Part shown: positions 1 to 9,337 of the stretch, piece after piece
How positions within the stretch are numbered: position 1 is the first letter of the stretch
Layout of the letters: the number at the start of each line of letters is the position of its first letter
Assembly (NCBI RefSeq): GCF_009939195.1
Contig: NZ_JAACKC010000003.1
Span: 310,001 to 374,000 of the forward strand
Direction of reading: 5' to 3'
DNA: 64,000 nt
From: Acinetobacter kanungonis
Lineage (GTDB): Bacteria; Pseudomonadota; Gammaproteobacteria; Pseudomonadales; Moraxellaceae
Notes under the pieces: generated by a model
Told to the model about the DNA's origin: nothing
What the model saw: the letters and a program-made list of their open reading frames with translations, nothing else
Databases searched by the model: none
Made by a program: the position numbers and the translations under genes

Positions 1-1241
1 CTGTCCCAGTTGGCAGAAGATACAAATTTATAGATGTATTCACCACGTGAGTCATCACCCATATAGAAAGCTAAAGGTTCGCCTTCTACCGCACGACAAG
101 CGCTATCTTCATGTGCAAAACGACCCAAAGAGGTACGTTTCACTGGGTTTGCACTACGACTGAATGGGTCAATCTCGACCATCCAGCCAAATGTATTTGG
201 ACCATTACGGTAGTCTTCAGTCGCTAGGTCAGCGACGACATTGGCATTCCAGCGGTCATAGAGGTCTTGAGATTCAAGTTGACCTTGTGCAGTTTCCCAG
301 CCATAACGTGAGCTAGAACCTGCTTTTAGACCATAGCGCTTAAGGGCAATGATTTCTGAAGCACTGCGGTTTGCATCATCTGTTGAGCTACGAGCAAAAT
401 AGCCAATGAAGTTTTCTTCTGTGGTGAGGTAGGTGCCCCAAGGAGTGTAACCATTGCCACAGTTATTATGCGTACCACGGGTTTGTTTACCCGCTGGAGA
501 AAACTTGGTTTTGACCAAATCTGAATCTGCTGCAACACCAGCAAAGTCCATCACGGTCGATGCAGTAATACGACGGTTAAACAGTGAGCTTTTTACAATC
601 TCAACTTTTTGTGTAGCGCTGTCTTTCTTAATATGAACAACGGATACACCATGTGCATTGGTTTCACGAATCACTTCATCTTCAGGGCGGCGACCATCGA
701 CTTTGGTGGCGCCTGTCGGGTGCAAGAAGGTTTGGTTGATATATTCGTGGTTCATGACCAGTAAACCTTCGGTAGAAACCGTGTCATCGAATTTACTGGT
801 ACTGCTGTTTAAACCGAAGTAGTGCATACCATCATGGCAGTCACCAGAACGGAATTGGAAGCTTGGACCTGATGGAACATTGTTGTCATCCCAATCCGCA
901 TAGCTCGGATTAATTGAGTCACCTAGTGCATACAATACTGTTGCTTCATAGCCTTCAGGTACAGTCACAATGTCATTCAGGTTTTTATCGACCACAGAGA
1001 AGGTTAATTCTGTTGGTTTTTGCTCTGGATCTACAGTTGTGCTTGGCGGTGTTGAATTATCATCATCGTCACTACACGCGGTTAATGAGGATGCCAAAGC
1101 TAGCGCGACTGCACCGCTTGCGGTTTTCCCAATCAAGCTACGACGAGTCATACGTTGTTCTAAAATGTCACGGAAGTGCACATTATCAGAGGTGTTGTTA
1201 TCTAGTTCCTGATCTTCATGATATGGCGTCAGCTCGGTCAT
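1..1241 (-). CDS. phoX: PhoX-family phosphatase (DUF839), 3' end beyond window
   Basis: About 413 codons of the N-terminal part are visible; the gene runs off the left edge. The start is ATG at 1241, with AGGA six bases upstream. The protein opens with a twin-arginine signal: RRSLIGK near residue 32, then an Ala/Leu-rich core ending in SSLTAC, so it may be exported folded by Tat and possibly lipidated at that Cys. The mature part contains the segments GDCHDGMHYFG, VMNHEYINQ and THNNCGNGYTPWGTYLT, which I recognise from the PhoX/DUF839 family of Ca/Fe-dependent alkaline phosphatases. The Tat translocase genes lie directly upstream on the same strand, separated by a terminator. Family assignment is firm. 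The exact substrate is inferred, because some DUF839 proteins are not proven phosphatases. Confidence 0.85.
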   Translation of the reverse strand, partial: MTELTPYHEDQELDNNTSDNVHFRDILEQRMTRRSLIGKTASGAVALALASSLTACSDDDDNSTPPSTTVDPEQKPTELTFSVVDKNLNDIVTVPEGYEATVLYALGDSINPSYADWDDNNVPSGPSFQFRSGDCHDGMHYFGLNSSTSKFDDTVSTEGLLVMNHEYINQTFLHPTGATKVDGRRPEDEVIRETNAHGVSVVHIKKDSATQKVEIVKSSLFNRRITASTVMDFAGVAADSDLVKTKFSPAGKQTRGTHNNCGNGYTPWGTYLTTEENFIGYFARSSTDDANRSASEIIALKRYGLKAGSSSRYGWETAQGQLESQDLYDRWNANVVADLATEDYRNGPNTFGWMVEIDPFSRSANPVKRTSLGRFAHEDSACRAVEGEPLAFYMGDDSRGEYIYKFVSSANWD

Positions 1242-1354
1242 GATTTTTCCTAATTCATCAATGAGTTATAAAGTCCTCATTAACTTATGGAATAAATATG
1301 ACAAGACTTTTACCAAACAGTGAAAATCTGGTGAAGAAATCAAGTCATTTTGAT

Positions 1355-1380
1355 GAAAAAGGCAGACCGAAGTCTGCCGA
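1355..1380 (-). terminator. Terminator after tatC
   Basis: GGCAGAC and GTCTGCC (1361-1378) form a 7-bp stem with a CGAA-type loop. On the minus strand the stem is followed by a short T run. It lies between tatC and the phoX-like gene, so phoX probably has its own promoter. Confidence 0.7.
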
Positions 1381-1399
1381 ATTAAAGTGATGATATGTT

Positions 1400-2182
1400 T
1401 TATGCGAGGCGACGTTTTTTTTCAATCAGCTTGCCAAATAAAAGCCCCAACTCAAACAGCATCCACATTGGGACTGCCAACATAATCATCGACAAGGCAT
1501 CGGGTGGGGTGACAAACATGGAGACAAAAAAGCATCCCACCACAATAAAGCGCCTTTTTTCGACCAGTTGCTGCGTCGAAACCAGACCAATTAAAATCAG
1601 CAACAGGGTGATCACGGGTATTTCAAAGGTCAGACCAAACACCAAAAACAGTTTTAAACAGAAGGTGAGGTAACTATTAATATCGGTCATCGGCGCCACA
1701 GTTTCAGGCGTTACACTCATAAAGAAATGCAAGATTGAAGGCAAAGCCACATAGTAGGCAAAGGCAATGCCTGCATAAAACAAGCTGATACTGCCCACCA
1801 ATAAAGGTAGCGCCAGCGTTTTTTCTTTTTCATACAGTGCAGGTTTAATAAATGCCCAGATTTGATAAAGAATAAACGGCATTGCCAACATCAGAGCTAC
1901 AAAAAAGTTAAGCTTAAAGGGTGCCATAAAGGTTGCGGTGACATCGGTCGCAATCATTGAAGATGAAAGCGGTAACTGCGCACGCAAAGGTTCAGACATT
2001 AACTGATAGGTCTGATTGGCAAAAGGCAATAAGCAAAAAAACAGGACAATCAATAAGCCGACAATTTTGAATAAATGCTGTCTTAAGGCAACCAAATGTT
2101 GGGTAATCGGCATTTCTTCTAAAGGGGCTTGCGTAGGTTGCATCGCACTGGGCAGATTTTGAGACTCTACAGGCATGTTCAT
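1400..2182 (-). CDS. tatC: Sec-independent protein translocase TatC
   Basis: The 260-residue polytopic inner-membrane protein is the receptor for twin-arginine signal peptides. Six hydrophobic segments are visible after a roughly 25-residue Met/Pro/Gln-rich N-terminal extension. Family motifs are present: FIKPALYEKEK, FEIP and TPPD. The N-terminal HLxELR motif reads HLVALR, so the usual Glu is Ala. The gene overlaps tatB by 4 bp, implying translational coupling in a tatABC operon. The nearby phoX-like product carries a Tat signal and is a likely client. I am confident of the identity. Confidence 0.96.
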   Translation of the reverse strand: MNMPVESQNLPSAMQPTQAPLEEMPITQHLVALRQHLFKIVGLLIVLFFCLLPFANQTYQLMSEPLRAQLPLSSSMIATDVTATFMAPFKLNFFVALMLAMPFILYQIWAFIKPALYEKEKTLALPLLVGSISLFYAGIAFAYYVALPSILHFFMSVTPETVAPMTDINSYLTFCLKLFLVFGLTFEIPVITLLLILIGLVSTQQLVEKRRFIVVGCFFVSMFVTPPDALSMIMLAVPMWMLFELGLLFGKLIEKKRRLA

Positions 2183-2643
2183 ACCGCCACCTTTAATTCA
2201 GGCAATTCAATCAGAGGATCCAGAGAAGTTGTGGGCTTCTCATTTTCAAGCTGTTTGAATGTAGAAGCAGGATGTCGATGAAGCATGGCCTGCTTTTGCT
2301 GTGAGCATGGAATATAAGTCAAAACTAAATTCTTATTTTGAGTAACGCTGTTTTGCTGTTGTTGTTCGACCGCGCTATGGTTTTGTTGTTGTAATTCCTG
2401 CATTTGGGCCTGCATTTTTTGCTCAAGCTCTTGAATGCGCTTCATTTCATTTTGCATTTGTTCACGTAATTCAGACATGCGTAATTCACGATCAATGTCA
2501 TTTTGTACATTGCTGATCATGCGTTTCAATTTGCCATACCACTTGCCCGCAAAGCGTGCAGCTTCTGGCAATTTTTCTGGCCCAAGCACCAATAATGCAA
2601 TGATGCCGAAGGTCAGCAGTTCAGTCATTCCAATATTGAGCAT
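2179..2643 (-). CDS. tatB: Sec-independent protein translocase TatB
   Basis: The 154-residue protein has one N-terminal membrane helix (about residues 5-20) ending at LGPEKLPEAAR, the TatB signature, then an amphipathic helix. A Gln/Glu/Met-rich coiled-coil stretch (about 50-105) and a low-complexity tail follow. TatB partners TatC in binding twin-arginine precursors. The PEKLP motif and the long coiled-coil tail distinguish it from TatA. It sits second in the operon, overlaps tatC by 4 bp and starts 18 bp after tatA. Confidence 0.93.
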   Translation of the reverse strand: MLNIGMTELLTFGIIALLVLGPEKLPEAARFAGKWYGKLKRMISNVQNDIDRELRMSELREQMQNEMKRIQELEQKMQAQMQELQQQNHSAVEQQQQNSVTQNKNLVLTYIPCSQQKQAMLHRHPASTFKQLENEKPTTSLDPLIELPELKVAV

Positions 2644-2661
2644 TGAATGATTACCTGTAAC

Positions 2662-2883
2662 TTATGAGCGTGTTGAAGTTTTCACTTCAGCAGTATTTTG
2701 ATGTTCTAAAGTACGTGGTTCATTCAGTGCTGAAGTCGCTTCATCGTCTTTTACTGATTTTTTAAAATCTTTAATGGCACCACCTACATCTTTACCCAAA
2801 TTTTTCAGTTTCGATGTGCCAAACAGTAAAATCACCACAATTGCAAAAATCAGCACATGCCAAATTGATAAACCAGCCATCAT
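2662..2883 (-). CDS. tatA: Twin-arginine translocase pore subunit TatA
   Basis: The 73-residue protein has the TatA layout. There is a short N-terminus, one membrane helix (about residues 7-21), the hinge [15 protein letters not shown] with the conserved FG pair, an amphipathic helix, and an acidic tail. It oligomerises to form the passage for folded proteins. Two adjacent ATG codons (2883 and 2880) both lie within reach of a GAGG ribosome-binding site, so the first residue is uncertain by one. It is the first gene of tatABC. Confidence 0.94.
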   Translation of the reverse strand: MMAGLSIWHVLIFAIVVILLFGTSKLKNLGKDVGGAIKDFKKSVKDDEATSALNEPRTLEHQNTAEVKTSTRS

Positions 2884-3032
2884 AATTTCCTCATTTTTAT
2901 TTATGCCTTATCTCAACAGCTCAAGATGACAGGGATGTGACGATAGGGTTGCAATTTCAAGACAGCGGATTAGGCGCATCGTCGGAGCAATGGGTGTTAT
3001 GATGATTAGGTGAAATTTCAAGGAATATAAAT

Positions 3033-3911
3033 GTGGCTTTGCTGTTGCCATTATTGGCATTTTTAACAGGTTTAATGCTTGCCACGACACCAGTTGCTTC
3101 GCAATTAAAAACAGTGCTATCTAGCCTGTTAGCCCGTTGTTTTATTCCCATCGTGATTATTTACAACATGGTGTTTTACCAAGCTGGCAGCTTGAGCTTG
3201 ATGCTATTTAGCTTTGTGGTCGCTATTCTGCTGTTCTATTTTTTCCTTTATTTTTCGAAAAACAAGCTGAGTGCCTTGTGCTTTAGTTATGTCAATATGG
3301 CATGGTTGGGCTTTCCTTTTGCCATCGCTTTGTTTGGTGCAGAAATCAGTCCTGCCATGGTGGCGTTATATATCGGGGGTTCTATTTTTGGCAACCTCTG
3401 GGCGGTGACTGCAGTCAGTGATGCGCCGCAGCCTATCGCTGCTATTTTGAAAAAAGTAGCATTTTCTCCCCCAATCGTTGCTTTAAGTTTGGCAGCATTA
3501 TTCTGGTTGTTTGGTATACAGCACTGGCTACAACAGCATGGGGTAAATTGGATTTATACCGCAGCGAAGTTGGGTATGAGCTTTTCAGGCATGTGTGTTT
3601 TGGGGATGTGGCTGCGGCACACCAAAGTCCAAGCCGCTGATTTGTGGCGAAGTAGCCAAACGGCTGCACTAAAATTATTGTGCGGTGTAATGCTTTGTGG
3701 TTTGACCTATCGTTTTGTTCCGATTCCACAGATTGAACACTACATTGGAGTCATGTTCTTGTTGTTTTGTTTACCACCCGCAGCCAATATTGTGGCGTTG
3801 GAAACCCATTATCAGGGCACGGGAACTTCAGCTAAATATATTGCTTCGGGAACAATGGTGAGTTGCGTGGTGGTGAGTCTCTATGGGGTTTTATTACATC
3901 TGTTGTCTTGA
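3033..3911 (+). CDS. AEC-type membrane permease (putative)
   Basis: The 292-residue protein is almost entirely hydrophobic, with about nine or ten predicted membrane helices, and resembles the auxin-efflux-carrier/malonate permease family (AEC). Features that fit are a proline-containing early helix (CFIPIVIIYNMVF), a GFPFAIALFG segment and a late PPAANIVAL segment. The start is GTG at 3033, eight bases after AAGGA; an ATG two bases earlier is out of frame. It stands alone between tatABC and rdgB, facing away from tat. No substrate can be named from sequence alone. Confidence 0.65.
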   Translation: MALLLPLLAFLTGLMLATTPVASQLKTVLSSLLARCFIPIVIIYNMVFYQAGSLSLMLFSFVVAILLFYFFLYFSKNKLSALCFSYVNMAWLGFPFAIALFGAEISPAMVALYIGGSIFGNLWAVTAVSDAPQPIAAILKKVAFSPPIVALSLAALFWLFGIQHWLQQHGVNWIYTAAKLGMSFSGMCVLGMWLRHTKVQAADLWRSSQTAALKLLCGVMLCGLTYRFVPIPQIEHYIGVMFLLFCLPPAANIVALETHYQGTGTSAKYIASGTMVSCVVVSLYGVLLHLLS

Positions 3912-3915
3912 GGAG

Positions 3916-3944
3916 AATCCCTCTCTTCTGAATAGAGAGGGATT
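3916..3944. terminator. Hairpin between convergent permease and rdgB genes
   Basis: An 11-bp inverted repeat, AATCCCTCTCT and AGAGAGGGATT, has a 7-nt loop and lies between two convergent genes. There is no good T run on either strand, so termination would be weak or bidirectional. Confidence 0.5.
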
Positions 3945-3966
3945 GATGCATCATTGAGCTGGAAAA

Positions 3967-4608
3967 TTATTTTTCCAGACTGTGTTTGAATAACTGCATA
4001 GCTTGACCACGATGGCTGATTTTATTCTTTTCTTCTTTGCTCATTTCAGCACTCGAAATGCCCAGTTCAGGTAACCAGAATAATGGGTCGTAGCCAAAAC
4101 CATTTTCACCACGTGCTGCTTCTAACACTTCACCTTTCCAGATGCCTTGGAAAATTTGTGGGAGTGGATCATCGGCATGTTGTACCAGTGCCAAAACACA
4201 CACGAACATCCCTTCAATCGCTTCACCATCTTTGCGTAGCGGCTTCAATTGCTCTAATAGCTTTTCATTGTTGGCAGCATCATCGCCGTGTTTACCTGCA
4301 AAACGTGCAGAATAAATGCCTGGTGCACCACCTAAAACTGGGACACAAATACCAGAGTCATCTGCAATCGCTGGCTTGCCTGAAATACGGCTGGCATGAC
4401 GGGCTTTGATGATGGCATTTTCAACAAAACTGAGACCATCTTCCACGGCATCTTCAATATTAAGTTGACCTTGTGGTACTACGTTTACTGGCAGTTGCAG
4501 TTCAGCAAAAAGTTTCTCAAATTCAGCAATTTTACCTTTGTTGTTACTGGCAAGCACTAATGTGCCTTGAGATAACCACGCATTTGCAGACATTGTATTT
4601 GTGCTCAT
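3967..4608 (-). CDS. rdgB: XTP/dITP diphosphatase (RdgB/HAM1)
   Basis: The 213-residue enzyme is the HAM1-family pyrophosphatase that hydrolyses dITP, XTP and related non-canonical purine nucleotides, keeping them out of DNA and RNA. The substrate-binding SNNKGK motif is near residue 21, followed by ADDSGICV and IYSARFAG, then the C-terminal GFGYDPLF and SHRGQAM segments. Two in-frame ATG codons (4608 and 4593) are possible starts and neither has a strong ribosome-binding site. Length fits the family. Confidence 0.95.
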   Translation of the reverse strand: MSTNTMSANAWLSQGTLVLASNNKGKIAEFEKLFAELQLPVNVVPQGQLNIEDAVEDGLSFVENAIIKARHASRISGKPAIADDSGICVPVLGGAPGIYSARFAGKHGDDAANNEKLLEQLKPLRKDGEAIEGMFVCVLALVQHADDPLPQIFQGIWKGEVLEAARGENGFGYDPLFWLPELGISSAEMSKEEKNKISHRGQAMQLFKHSLEK

Positions 4609-4716
4609 GAATTGAAAATAAAGGTCTATATTTTAACTGAATTGGATTGTATAAAAGCAGCAAAATCCATGAAGATTAAAACCAACAGCTAACTTTGAAT
4701 AAGAAAACAGAGATAA

Positions 4717-5187
4717 ATGAATATGATTCGCCCAGCCACTCATACAGATTTAGAACAAATTGAAAGATTAATTCAACCTTATATTGCTGACTTTGCCATA
4801 AGTCGTGAAGGTGAAGAAAAATTTTCTTCAGCCGCTATTATAAAATTATTAAACACTGAACAGGTTCATTATTATGTGTATGAACAGAATGAATCAATTT
4901 TAGGCATTATTGCATATAAAGAACCCGCCCATCTCGTACATTTTTTCGTAGATATTACTGTACAGAAGCAGGGAATTGGTCGAAAGCTGTGGAATTATGT
5001 TGCCGCTGAACTACAGGAAAATATCACTACAATAAGCGTAAATTCAAGTTGTTATGCGCAGCCTATTTATCAAAAATTTGGTTTCGAGACTGTATCGGAA
5101 GTGATTGAAGCATATGGTTTAAGATATATGATGATGCAAAAGAGCAGAACTGCCGAAAAGAAAAAAGCACCCGAAGGTGCTGTTTAG
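4717..5187 (+). CDS. GNAT-family N-acetyltransferase
   Basis: The 156-residue protein has the GNAT fold. An N-terminal IRPATHTDLEQIERLI helix region is followed by a central strand, HLVHFFVDITV, and the acetyl-CoA loop QKQGIG near residue 90. The C-terminal YQKFGFETVSE motif is also typical. The acceptor substrate is unknown. The last codons (KKKAPEGAV, stop) double as the rho-independent terminator of the convergent metX-metW-Sel1 operon, which may be why the tail is Lys-rich and looks unlike the rest. Confidence 0.88.
   Translation: MNMIRPATHTDLEQIERLIQPYIADFAISREGEEKFSSAAIIKLLNTEQVHYYVYEQNESILGIIAYKEPAHLVHFFVDITVQKQGIGRKLWNYVAAELQENITTISVNSSCYAQPIYQKFGFETVSEVIEAYGLRYMMMQKSRTAEKKKAPEGAV
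5155..5181 (-). terminator. Terminator of metX-metW-Sel1 operon, inside the GNAT gene's 3' end
   Basis: AGCACC/GGTGCT stem with a four-base loop (5166-5181). On the minus strand it is followed by TTTTTTC, a strong rho-independent terminator. It overlaps the last codons and approaches the stop of the convergent GNAT gene. Confidence 0.8.
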
Positions 5188-5200
5188 AGTCAGTGCAATA

Positions 5201-5788
5201 TTATTGCGCCTGAATCCATTTGTCGGCACGGTCACGTGCCAAACGAATCTGGTCTTGAGTCAAGTTAGCAGCCAAAGCGGTTTTCTTGCCTTCTGACATG
5301 CTAATCACTTTATTGTCGAGCATGCCATCACGCGTTGAAAGTTCATACCACTGGTAAGCACCAATGTAGTTTTTCTTTTGCTCTTCCATCATGGCAAGGT
5401 TGAAGCTGGCACGGTTGTCACCATGGCTAGCCGCCTTTTCAAAGTATTGGCGAGCCAAAGTTTCATTCTTGGCAACACCGACACCATCAGCATACATACG
5501 ACCGACATTTAACTGGGCAGGGGATAAACCCTGATCGGCAGCAGCTTTAAACCAAGCAAATGCCTGACGGTCATCCTGCTTGATGTCTTTACCTGTTTGG
5601 TATTTGGTGCCTAAGTAAAACTGTGCAGCAGGTTGACCCGCTTTAGCAGCTTTGACCAAGTTATCAATATCCATGGTTGAAAATTGGGCAGCTTGACTAG
5701 AAATTGAAGCAGATGGCGAAACGTACTCAGCATGAGACTGAATGCTAAAAAGTCCAAAAACTAGTGTGCTTAATAATAATTTTTTCAT
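5201..5788 (-). CDS. Secreted Sel1-repeat protein
   Basis: The 195-residue protein has a Sec signal peptide (MKKLLLSTLVFGLFSIQSHA) and two to three Sel1/TPR-like repeats between about residues 50 and 155. The clearest are AAQFYLGTKYQTGK, AWFKAAADQG, NVGRMYADGVGV and YFEKAASHGD. Such solenoids usually mediate protein contacts in the periplasm. Its ATG overlaps the metW stop by 4 bp, so it is translated with metX-metW, although no role in methionine synthesis is known to me. Function is otherwise unknown. Confidence 0.85.
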   Translation of the reverse strand: MKKLLLSTLVFGLFSIQSHAEYVSPSASISSQAAQFSTMDIDNLVKAAKAGQPAAQFYLGTKYQTGKDIKQDDRQAFAWFKAAADQGLSPAQLNVGRMYADGVGVAKNETLARQYFEKAASHGDNRASFNLAMMEEQKKNYIGAYQWYELSTRDGMLDNKVISMSEGKKTALAANLTQDQIRLARDRADKWIQAQ

Positions 5789-6378
5789 AGCGAGCTCACT
5801 CGATAAATTGCGACTTCACCAAACAGATTCGGGATATGTTTACTAAGTAAACTACCTTGCTGATCCCCATTAACGGCGAGTCGATTAATTATTCGGATGT
5901 TGTTTTCTGCACAAAGTGCTTCAAAATCTCGAAAAGTACATAAGTGGATGTTTGGAGTATTATACCACATATACGGTAATGCTTCTGAAACAGGCATCAT
6001 TCCTTTTAAAGCCAAGAAAGAACGGGTCTTCCAATGCGCAAAGTTTGGAAAGGTAATAATAGCCTGTTTCCCCACACGCACCATATCACGTAACAATACG
6101 TCTGGCGCATCTACAGCTTGCAAAGCTTGTGCCATCACCACATAGTCAAAAGACTGGTCGGCAAAACGGCTTAAACCTAAATTTAAGTCCTGCTGAATAA
6201 TATTTAACCCGCGGCTGATCGCAATTGCAATCTTTTCCTGATCAATTTCTAAGCCATATGCACGAATATTGTGCTGTTTGCTCATGTGAGCCAGCAATTC
6301 GCCATCACCACAGCCCAAATCGAGCACTTTGGAGTCGGGTTTAATCCATGCTTCAGCCAGTTGATGATCGATACGCAT
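5785..6378 (-). CDS. metW: Methionine biosynthesis protein MetW
   Basis: The 197-residue protein has a methyltransferase-like Rossmann fold with the SAM motif VLDLGCGDGELL near residue 19. MetW works with MetX in homoserine acylation in many proteobacteria; its exact chemistry is not settled. The start codon overlaps the last base of the metX stop, and its own stop overlaps the next gene, so the three genes form one tightly coupled operon. Confidence 0.94.
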   Translation of the reverse strand: MRIDHQLAEAWIKPDSKVLDLGCGDGELLAHMSKQHNIRAYGLEIDQEKIAIAISRGLNIIQQDLNLGLSRFADQSFDYVVMAQALQAVDAPDVLLRDMVRVGKQAIITFPNFAHWKTRSFLALKGMMPVSEALPYMWYNTPNIHLCTFRDFEALCAENNIRIINRLAVNGDQQGSLLSKHIPNLFGEVAIYRVSSL

Positions 6379-7538
6379 TACACAGCCTCCTTAGGGGTAG
6401 ATTTAAGGTGTTCTTCACCACCTAAAAATGCACGTAATGATTTTACATACAGCGGAATTGGGAACAAGAACGAGTCATGACCTTGTTCTGCCTCAATGTC
6501 GAGATAGCTGACAGGTTTATGGTTGCTAATCAATGCATCCACAATTTCTTGTGAACGTTCAGGCGTAAAGCGCCAGTCCGTGGTAAATGAGACTACCAAG
6601 AATTTACATTGGGTATTCGACATGGCTTGCGTCAATGAATGTTCATATTCACGTGACGGATCGAAATAATCCAGTGCCTTGGTCATAATCAGATAGGTAT
6701 TGGCATCAAAGTTACGACTGAACTGTTCACCTTGATAACGCAAATAACTTTCGACTTGGAATTCGACATCAAAACCATACATAAATTTGCCTGACTTCAA
6801 GTCACGACCAAATTTTTGTTTCATGGCTTCTTCAGACAGGTAGGTAATGTGACCGACCATACGTGCCAAAATTAAGCCGCGTTTTGGATAGCTGTCATGT
6901 TCTAAGTAACGGCCTTGATGGAAATCTGGATCCGACAAAATGGACTGACGCGCCACTTCGTTAAAGGCAATATTCTGTGCAGAGAGTTTTGGTGCGCTGG
7001 CGATGATCACGCATTTCTGTAAGCGCTCAGGATAATCCACAGACCATTGCAAAGCCTGCATGCCCCCCAAAGAGCCGCCTATAATTGCATACCAAGTCTG
7101 AATGCCTAAGCGATCTGACAACATGGCTTGCGTTTTGACCCAGTCACGTACCGTCACTAAAGGAAAATCTGGTCCATAAGGACGATTATCATTTTCTGGA
7201 TTAGGCGAAGTAGGGCCTGTTGAGCCGCTACAACCACCAATATTATTTAAGGCAACTACAAAGAATTTTGAAGTATCAATCGCTTTTCCAGGACCAATAC
7301 ATAAATCCCACCAGCCTGCTTTTTTATCATCTTCATGATGATAACCCGCTGCATGATGATGTCCCGACAAGGCGTGACAAATGAGAATGGCATTCGAGTG
7401 ATCTGCGTTGAGTGTGCCGTAGGTTTCAACCATCATTTCGAAACGTGGTAAAACACGACCACATTCTAGTTCTAACGGCTCTTCGAATTGGAACTTTTGT
7501 GGGGTTACGAGACCCACTGAGTCAGCTGGAAAAGACAC
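6378..7538 (-). CDS. metX: Homoserine O-acetyltransferase/O-succinyltransferase MetX
   Basis: This alpha/beta-hydrolase-fold acyltransferase activates homoserine for methionine synthesis. Visible motifs are the nucleophile elbow [13 protein letters not shown], the [12 protein letters not shown] segment, and catalytic Asp (SFTTDWRF) and His (EQGHDSF) near the C-terminus. The start is unclear. A longer frame begins at TTG 7577, but that codon lies inside the leuA terminator and has no ribosome-binding site. The expected family N-terminus ([13 protein letters not shown]) begins at an ATT codon at 7544, six bases after AAGG, or at GTG 7538. I give GTG; ATT is discussed as a finding. It is first gene of metX-metW-Sel1. 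Confidence 0.93.
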   Translation of the reverse strand: MSFPADSVGLVTPQKFQFEEPLELECGRVLPRFEMMVETYGTLNADHSNAILICHALSGHHHAAGYHHEDDKKAGWWDLCIGPGKAIDTSKFFVVALNNIGGCSGSTGPTSPNPENDNRPYGPDFPLVTVRDWVKTQAMLSDRLGIQTWYAIIGGSLGGMQALQWSVDYPERLQKCVIIASAPKLSAQNIAFNEVARQSILSDPDFHQGRYLEHDSYPKRGLILARMVGHITYLSEEAMKQKFGRDLKSGKFMYGFDVEFQVESYLRYQGEQFSRNFDANTYLIMTKALDYFDPSREYEHSLTQAMSNTQCKFLVVSFTTDWRFTPERSQEIVDALISNHKPVSYLDIEAEQGHDSFLFPIPLYVKSLRAFLGGEEHLKSTPKEAV

Positions 7539-7569
7539 AGAAATACTTCGCCTTAAATTTTTTAGAACA

Positions 7570-7602
7570 ATAAACAAAAGGATACCACTTGAGGGTATCC
7601 TT
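7570..7602 (-). terminator. Terminator of leuA
   Basis: AAGGATACC and GGTATCCTT (7578-7602) form a 9-bp stem. On the minus strand a T-rich run (TTTTGTTTATT) follows. It separates leuA from metX and argues against the TTG start of metX at 7577. Confidence 0.75.
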
Positions 7603-7639
7603 CTAAAGTCATTTTAGTGCTAAATATTATTGCTAATAC

Positions 7640-9337
7640 TTATACTGCAGCAGCAATTACTTGGTCAGTGCTAAGCACACCTTGTGCAATTAAACGGTTG
7701 GTACATGCAAGGATGGCTTCAATTGAGGCAGTCACAATGTTGTCATGTACACCCGCACCAAAGGCAGATTTACCGGTACCTTTTACTTGAATTTCAATCA
7801 ACGCCAAGGCTTTGGCATGTGCACCTGAACTGATGCTACGTTCTTCATAGTTCAAGACATCAATTGGTAATTGAAGCGCATTTAACATGGCCGAAATTGG
7901 ACCGTTACCTTCGCCACGTAAATGTTGAATTTCACCATCAAGTTCGATATCCAACTCAATCACTTGGTTGCCATTTTCATCTGACAAGCGGTAATTTTTC
8001 GCTGAATAATGCGCGTCTTTGGTTTCAACATAGGTATCTTTGAACAAGTTCCAGATTTGTTGTGCTGAAACTTCAACACCTTCTTCATCCGCCACTTGCT
8101 GTACCACTTGAGAGAATTCGATTTGTAAACGACGCGGTAACACCACGTTGTAGTTCGATTCTAACAAGTAGGAAATACCACCTTTACCTGATTGTGAATT
8201 GACACGAATTACCGCATCGTAGTCACGACCCAAGTCTTTCGGATCGATTGGTAAGTATGGCATGTCCCAGATTTCTTCATTTTTCTGGTATTCAAAGCCT
8301 TTCTTAATCGCATCTTGGTGTGAACCAGAGAATGCCGTGAAGACCAAGTCACCTGCATATGGATGACGTGGGTGTACAGGCAAACCAGTACATTCTTCAA
8401 CAGTCGCAATCACTTCATTAATGTTCGAGAAGTCTAAGTTTGGTGCTACACCTTGGGTGTACATGTTCAAGGCAATCGCAGCAACGTCGACGTTACCTGT
8501 ACGCTCACCATTACCAAAGACACAACCTTCTACACGGTCAGCACCTGCCATAATCGCCAATTCAGAAGCTGCGATACCACAGCCACGGTCATTGTGGCAG
8601 TGCACAGAAATAATCACGCCGTCACGACGGGCAATGTTACGGTGCATCCATTCAATTTGGTCTGCGTAAACGTTTGGAGTCGATACTTCGACTGTAGCAG
8701 GTAAGTTCAAAATCACTTTATGGTCTGGGCGTGCATCCCAGATTTCAGTCACGGCATCACAGACATCTTTGGCAACTTCTAATTCAGTTGCAGAGAAACA
8801 TTCTGGGCTGTATTGGAAGACCCATTCAGTTTCTGGTTGTTGTGCTGCATATTCTTTAACTTTTGTCGCTGCGTTAATCGCTAATTGTTTTGCACCTGCA
8901 ACATCCACATTCAATACTTTTTGGCGGAATGTTGGAGAGTTTGAGTTGTAGATGTGCACAATCGCGCGTTTTGCACCTTGTAACGATTCGAAGGTACGTT
9001 GAATCAAATGGTCACGCGCTTGAACTAAAACTTCAATGTATACGTCATCAGGAATATGACCTTCTTCAATCAATTTACGAGTGAAGTCAAAGTCAATTTG
9101 AGACGCAGAAGGGAAGCCAATTTCAATATGTTTAAAGCCAATTTTGACCAACATTTGGAACATTTTAAACTTCTGTTCCATGTCCATTGGTTCAAAAATT
9201 GCTTGGTTACCGTCACGAAGGTCGGTACTCATCCAAATCGGCGCTTGGGTAATTTCGTTGTTTGGCCATTGACGGTCAGGCAAGTCTACACGCTGGTACA
9301 TGCGACGGTATTTTTTACTTGGATCAGCCAACATCAT
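7640..9337 (-). CDS. leuA: 2-isopropylmalate synthase
   Basis: The 565-residue enzyme condenses acetyl-CoA with 2-oxoisovalerate, the first committed step of leucine synthesis. The HMGL-like catalytic barrel shows [10 protein letters not shown] near the N-terminus and the metal-binding [11 protein letters not shown] motif. The C-terminal part is the LeuA regulatory domain that normally binds leucine. The frame opens at 9385, but ATG 9337 ([12 protein letters not shown]) has AAGGAG six bases upstream and matches the family start. A leucine-rich leader peptide and a sigma70 promoter lie upstream. Confidence 0.96.
   Translation of the reverse strand: MMLADPSKKYRRMYQRVDLPDRQWPNNEITQAPIWMSTDLRDGNQAIFEPMDMEQKFKMFQMLVKIGFKHIEIGFPSASQIDFDFTRKLIEEGHIPDDVYIEVLVQARDHLIQRTFESLQGAKRAIVHIYNSNSPTFRQKVLNVDVAGAKQLAINAATKVKEYAAQQPETEWVFQYSPECFSATELEVAKDVCDAVTEIWDARPDHKVILNLPATVEVSTPNVYADQIEWMHRNIARRDGVIISVHCHNDRGCGIAASELAIMAGADRVEGCVFGNGERTGNVDVAAIALNMYTQGVAPNLDFSNINEVIATVEECTGLPVHPRHPYAGDLVFTAFSGSHQDAIKKGFEYQKNEEIWDMPYLPIDPKDLGRDYDAVIRVNSQSGKGGISYLLESNYNVVLPRRLQIEFSQVVQQVADEEGVEVSAQQIWNLFKDTYVETKDAHYSAKNYRLSDENGNQVIELDIELDGEIQHLRGEGNGPISAMLNALQLPIDVLNYEERSISSGAHAKALALIEIQVKGTGKSAFGAGVHDNIVTASIEAILACTNRLIAQGVLSTDQVIAAAV

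Noticed and set aside
914..1243. Plus-strand frames of 80-109 codons at the left edge
   Set aside because: They are antisense shadows of the phoX-like gene, which is open on the minus strand through the window edge.
1280..1310. Possible Pho box upstream of the phoX-like gene
   Set aside because: Only one half-site (TTGTCAT, minus strand, 1298-1304) is good. The neighbouring half-sites match about 4 of 7 positions and the spacing to the -10 is wrong.
7539..7640. Search for a SAM or other methionine riboswitch before metX
   Set aside because: The gap to leuA is about 100 bp and is filled by the leuA terminator, so there is no room for a known riboswitch fold.
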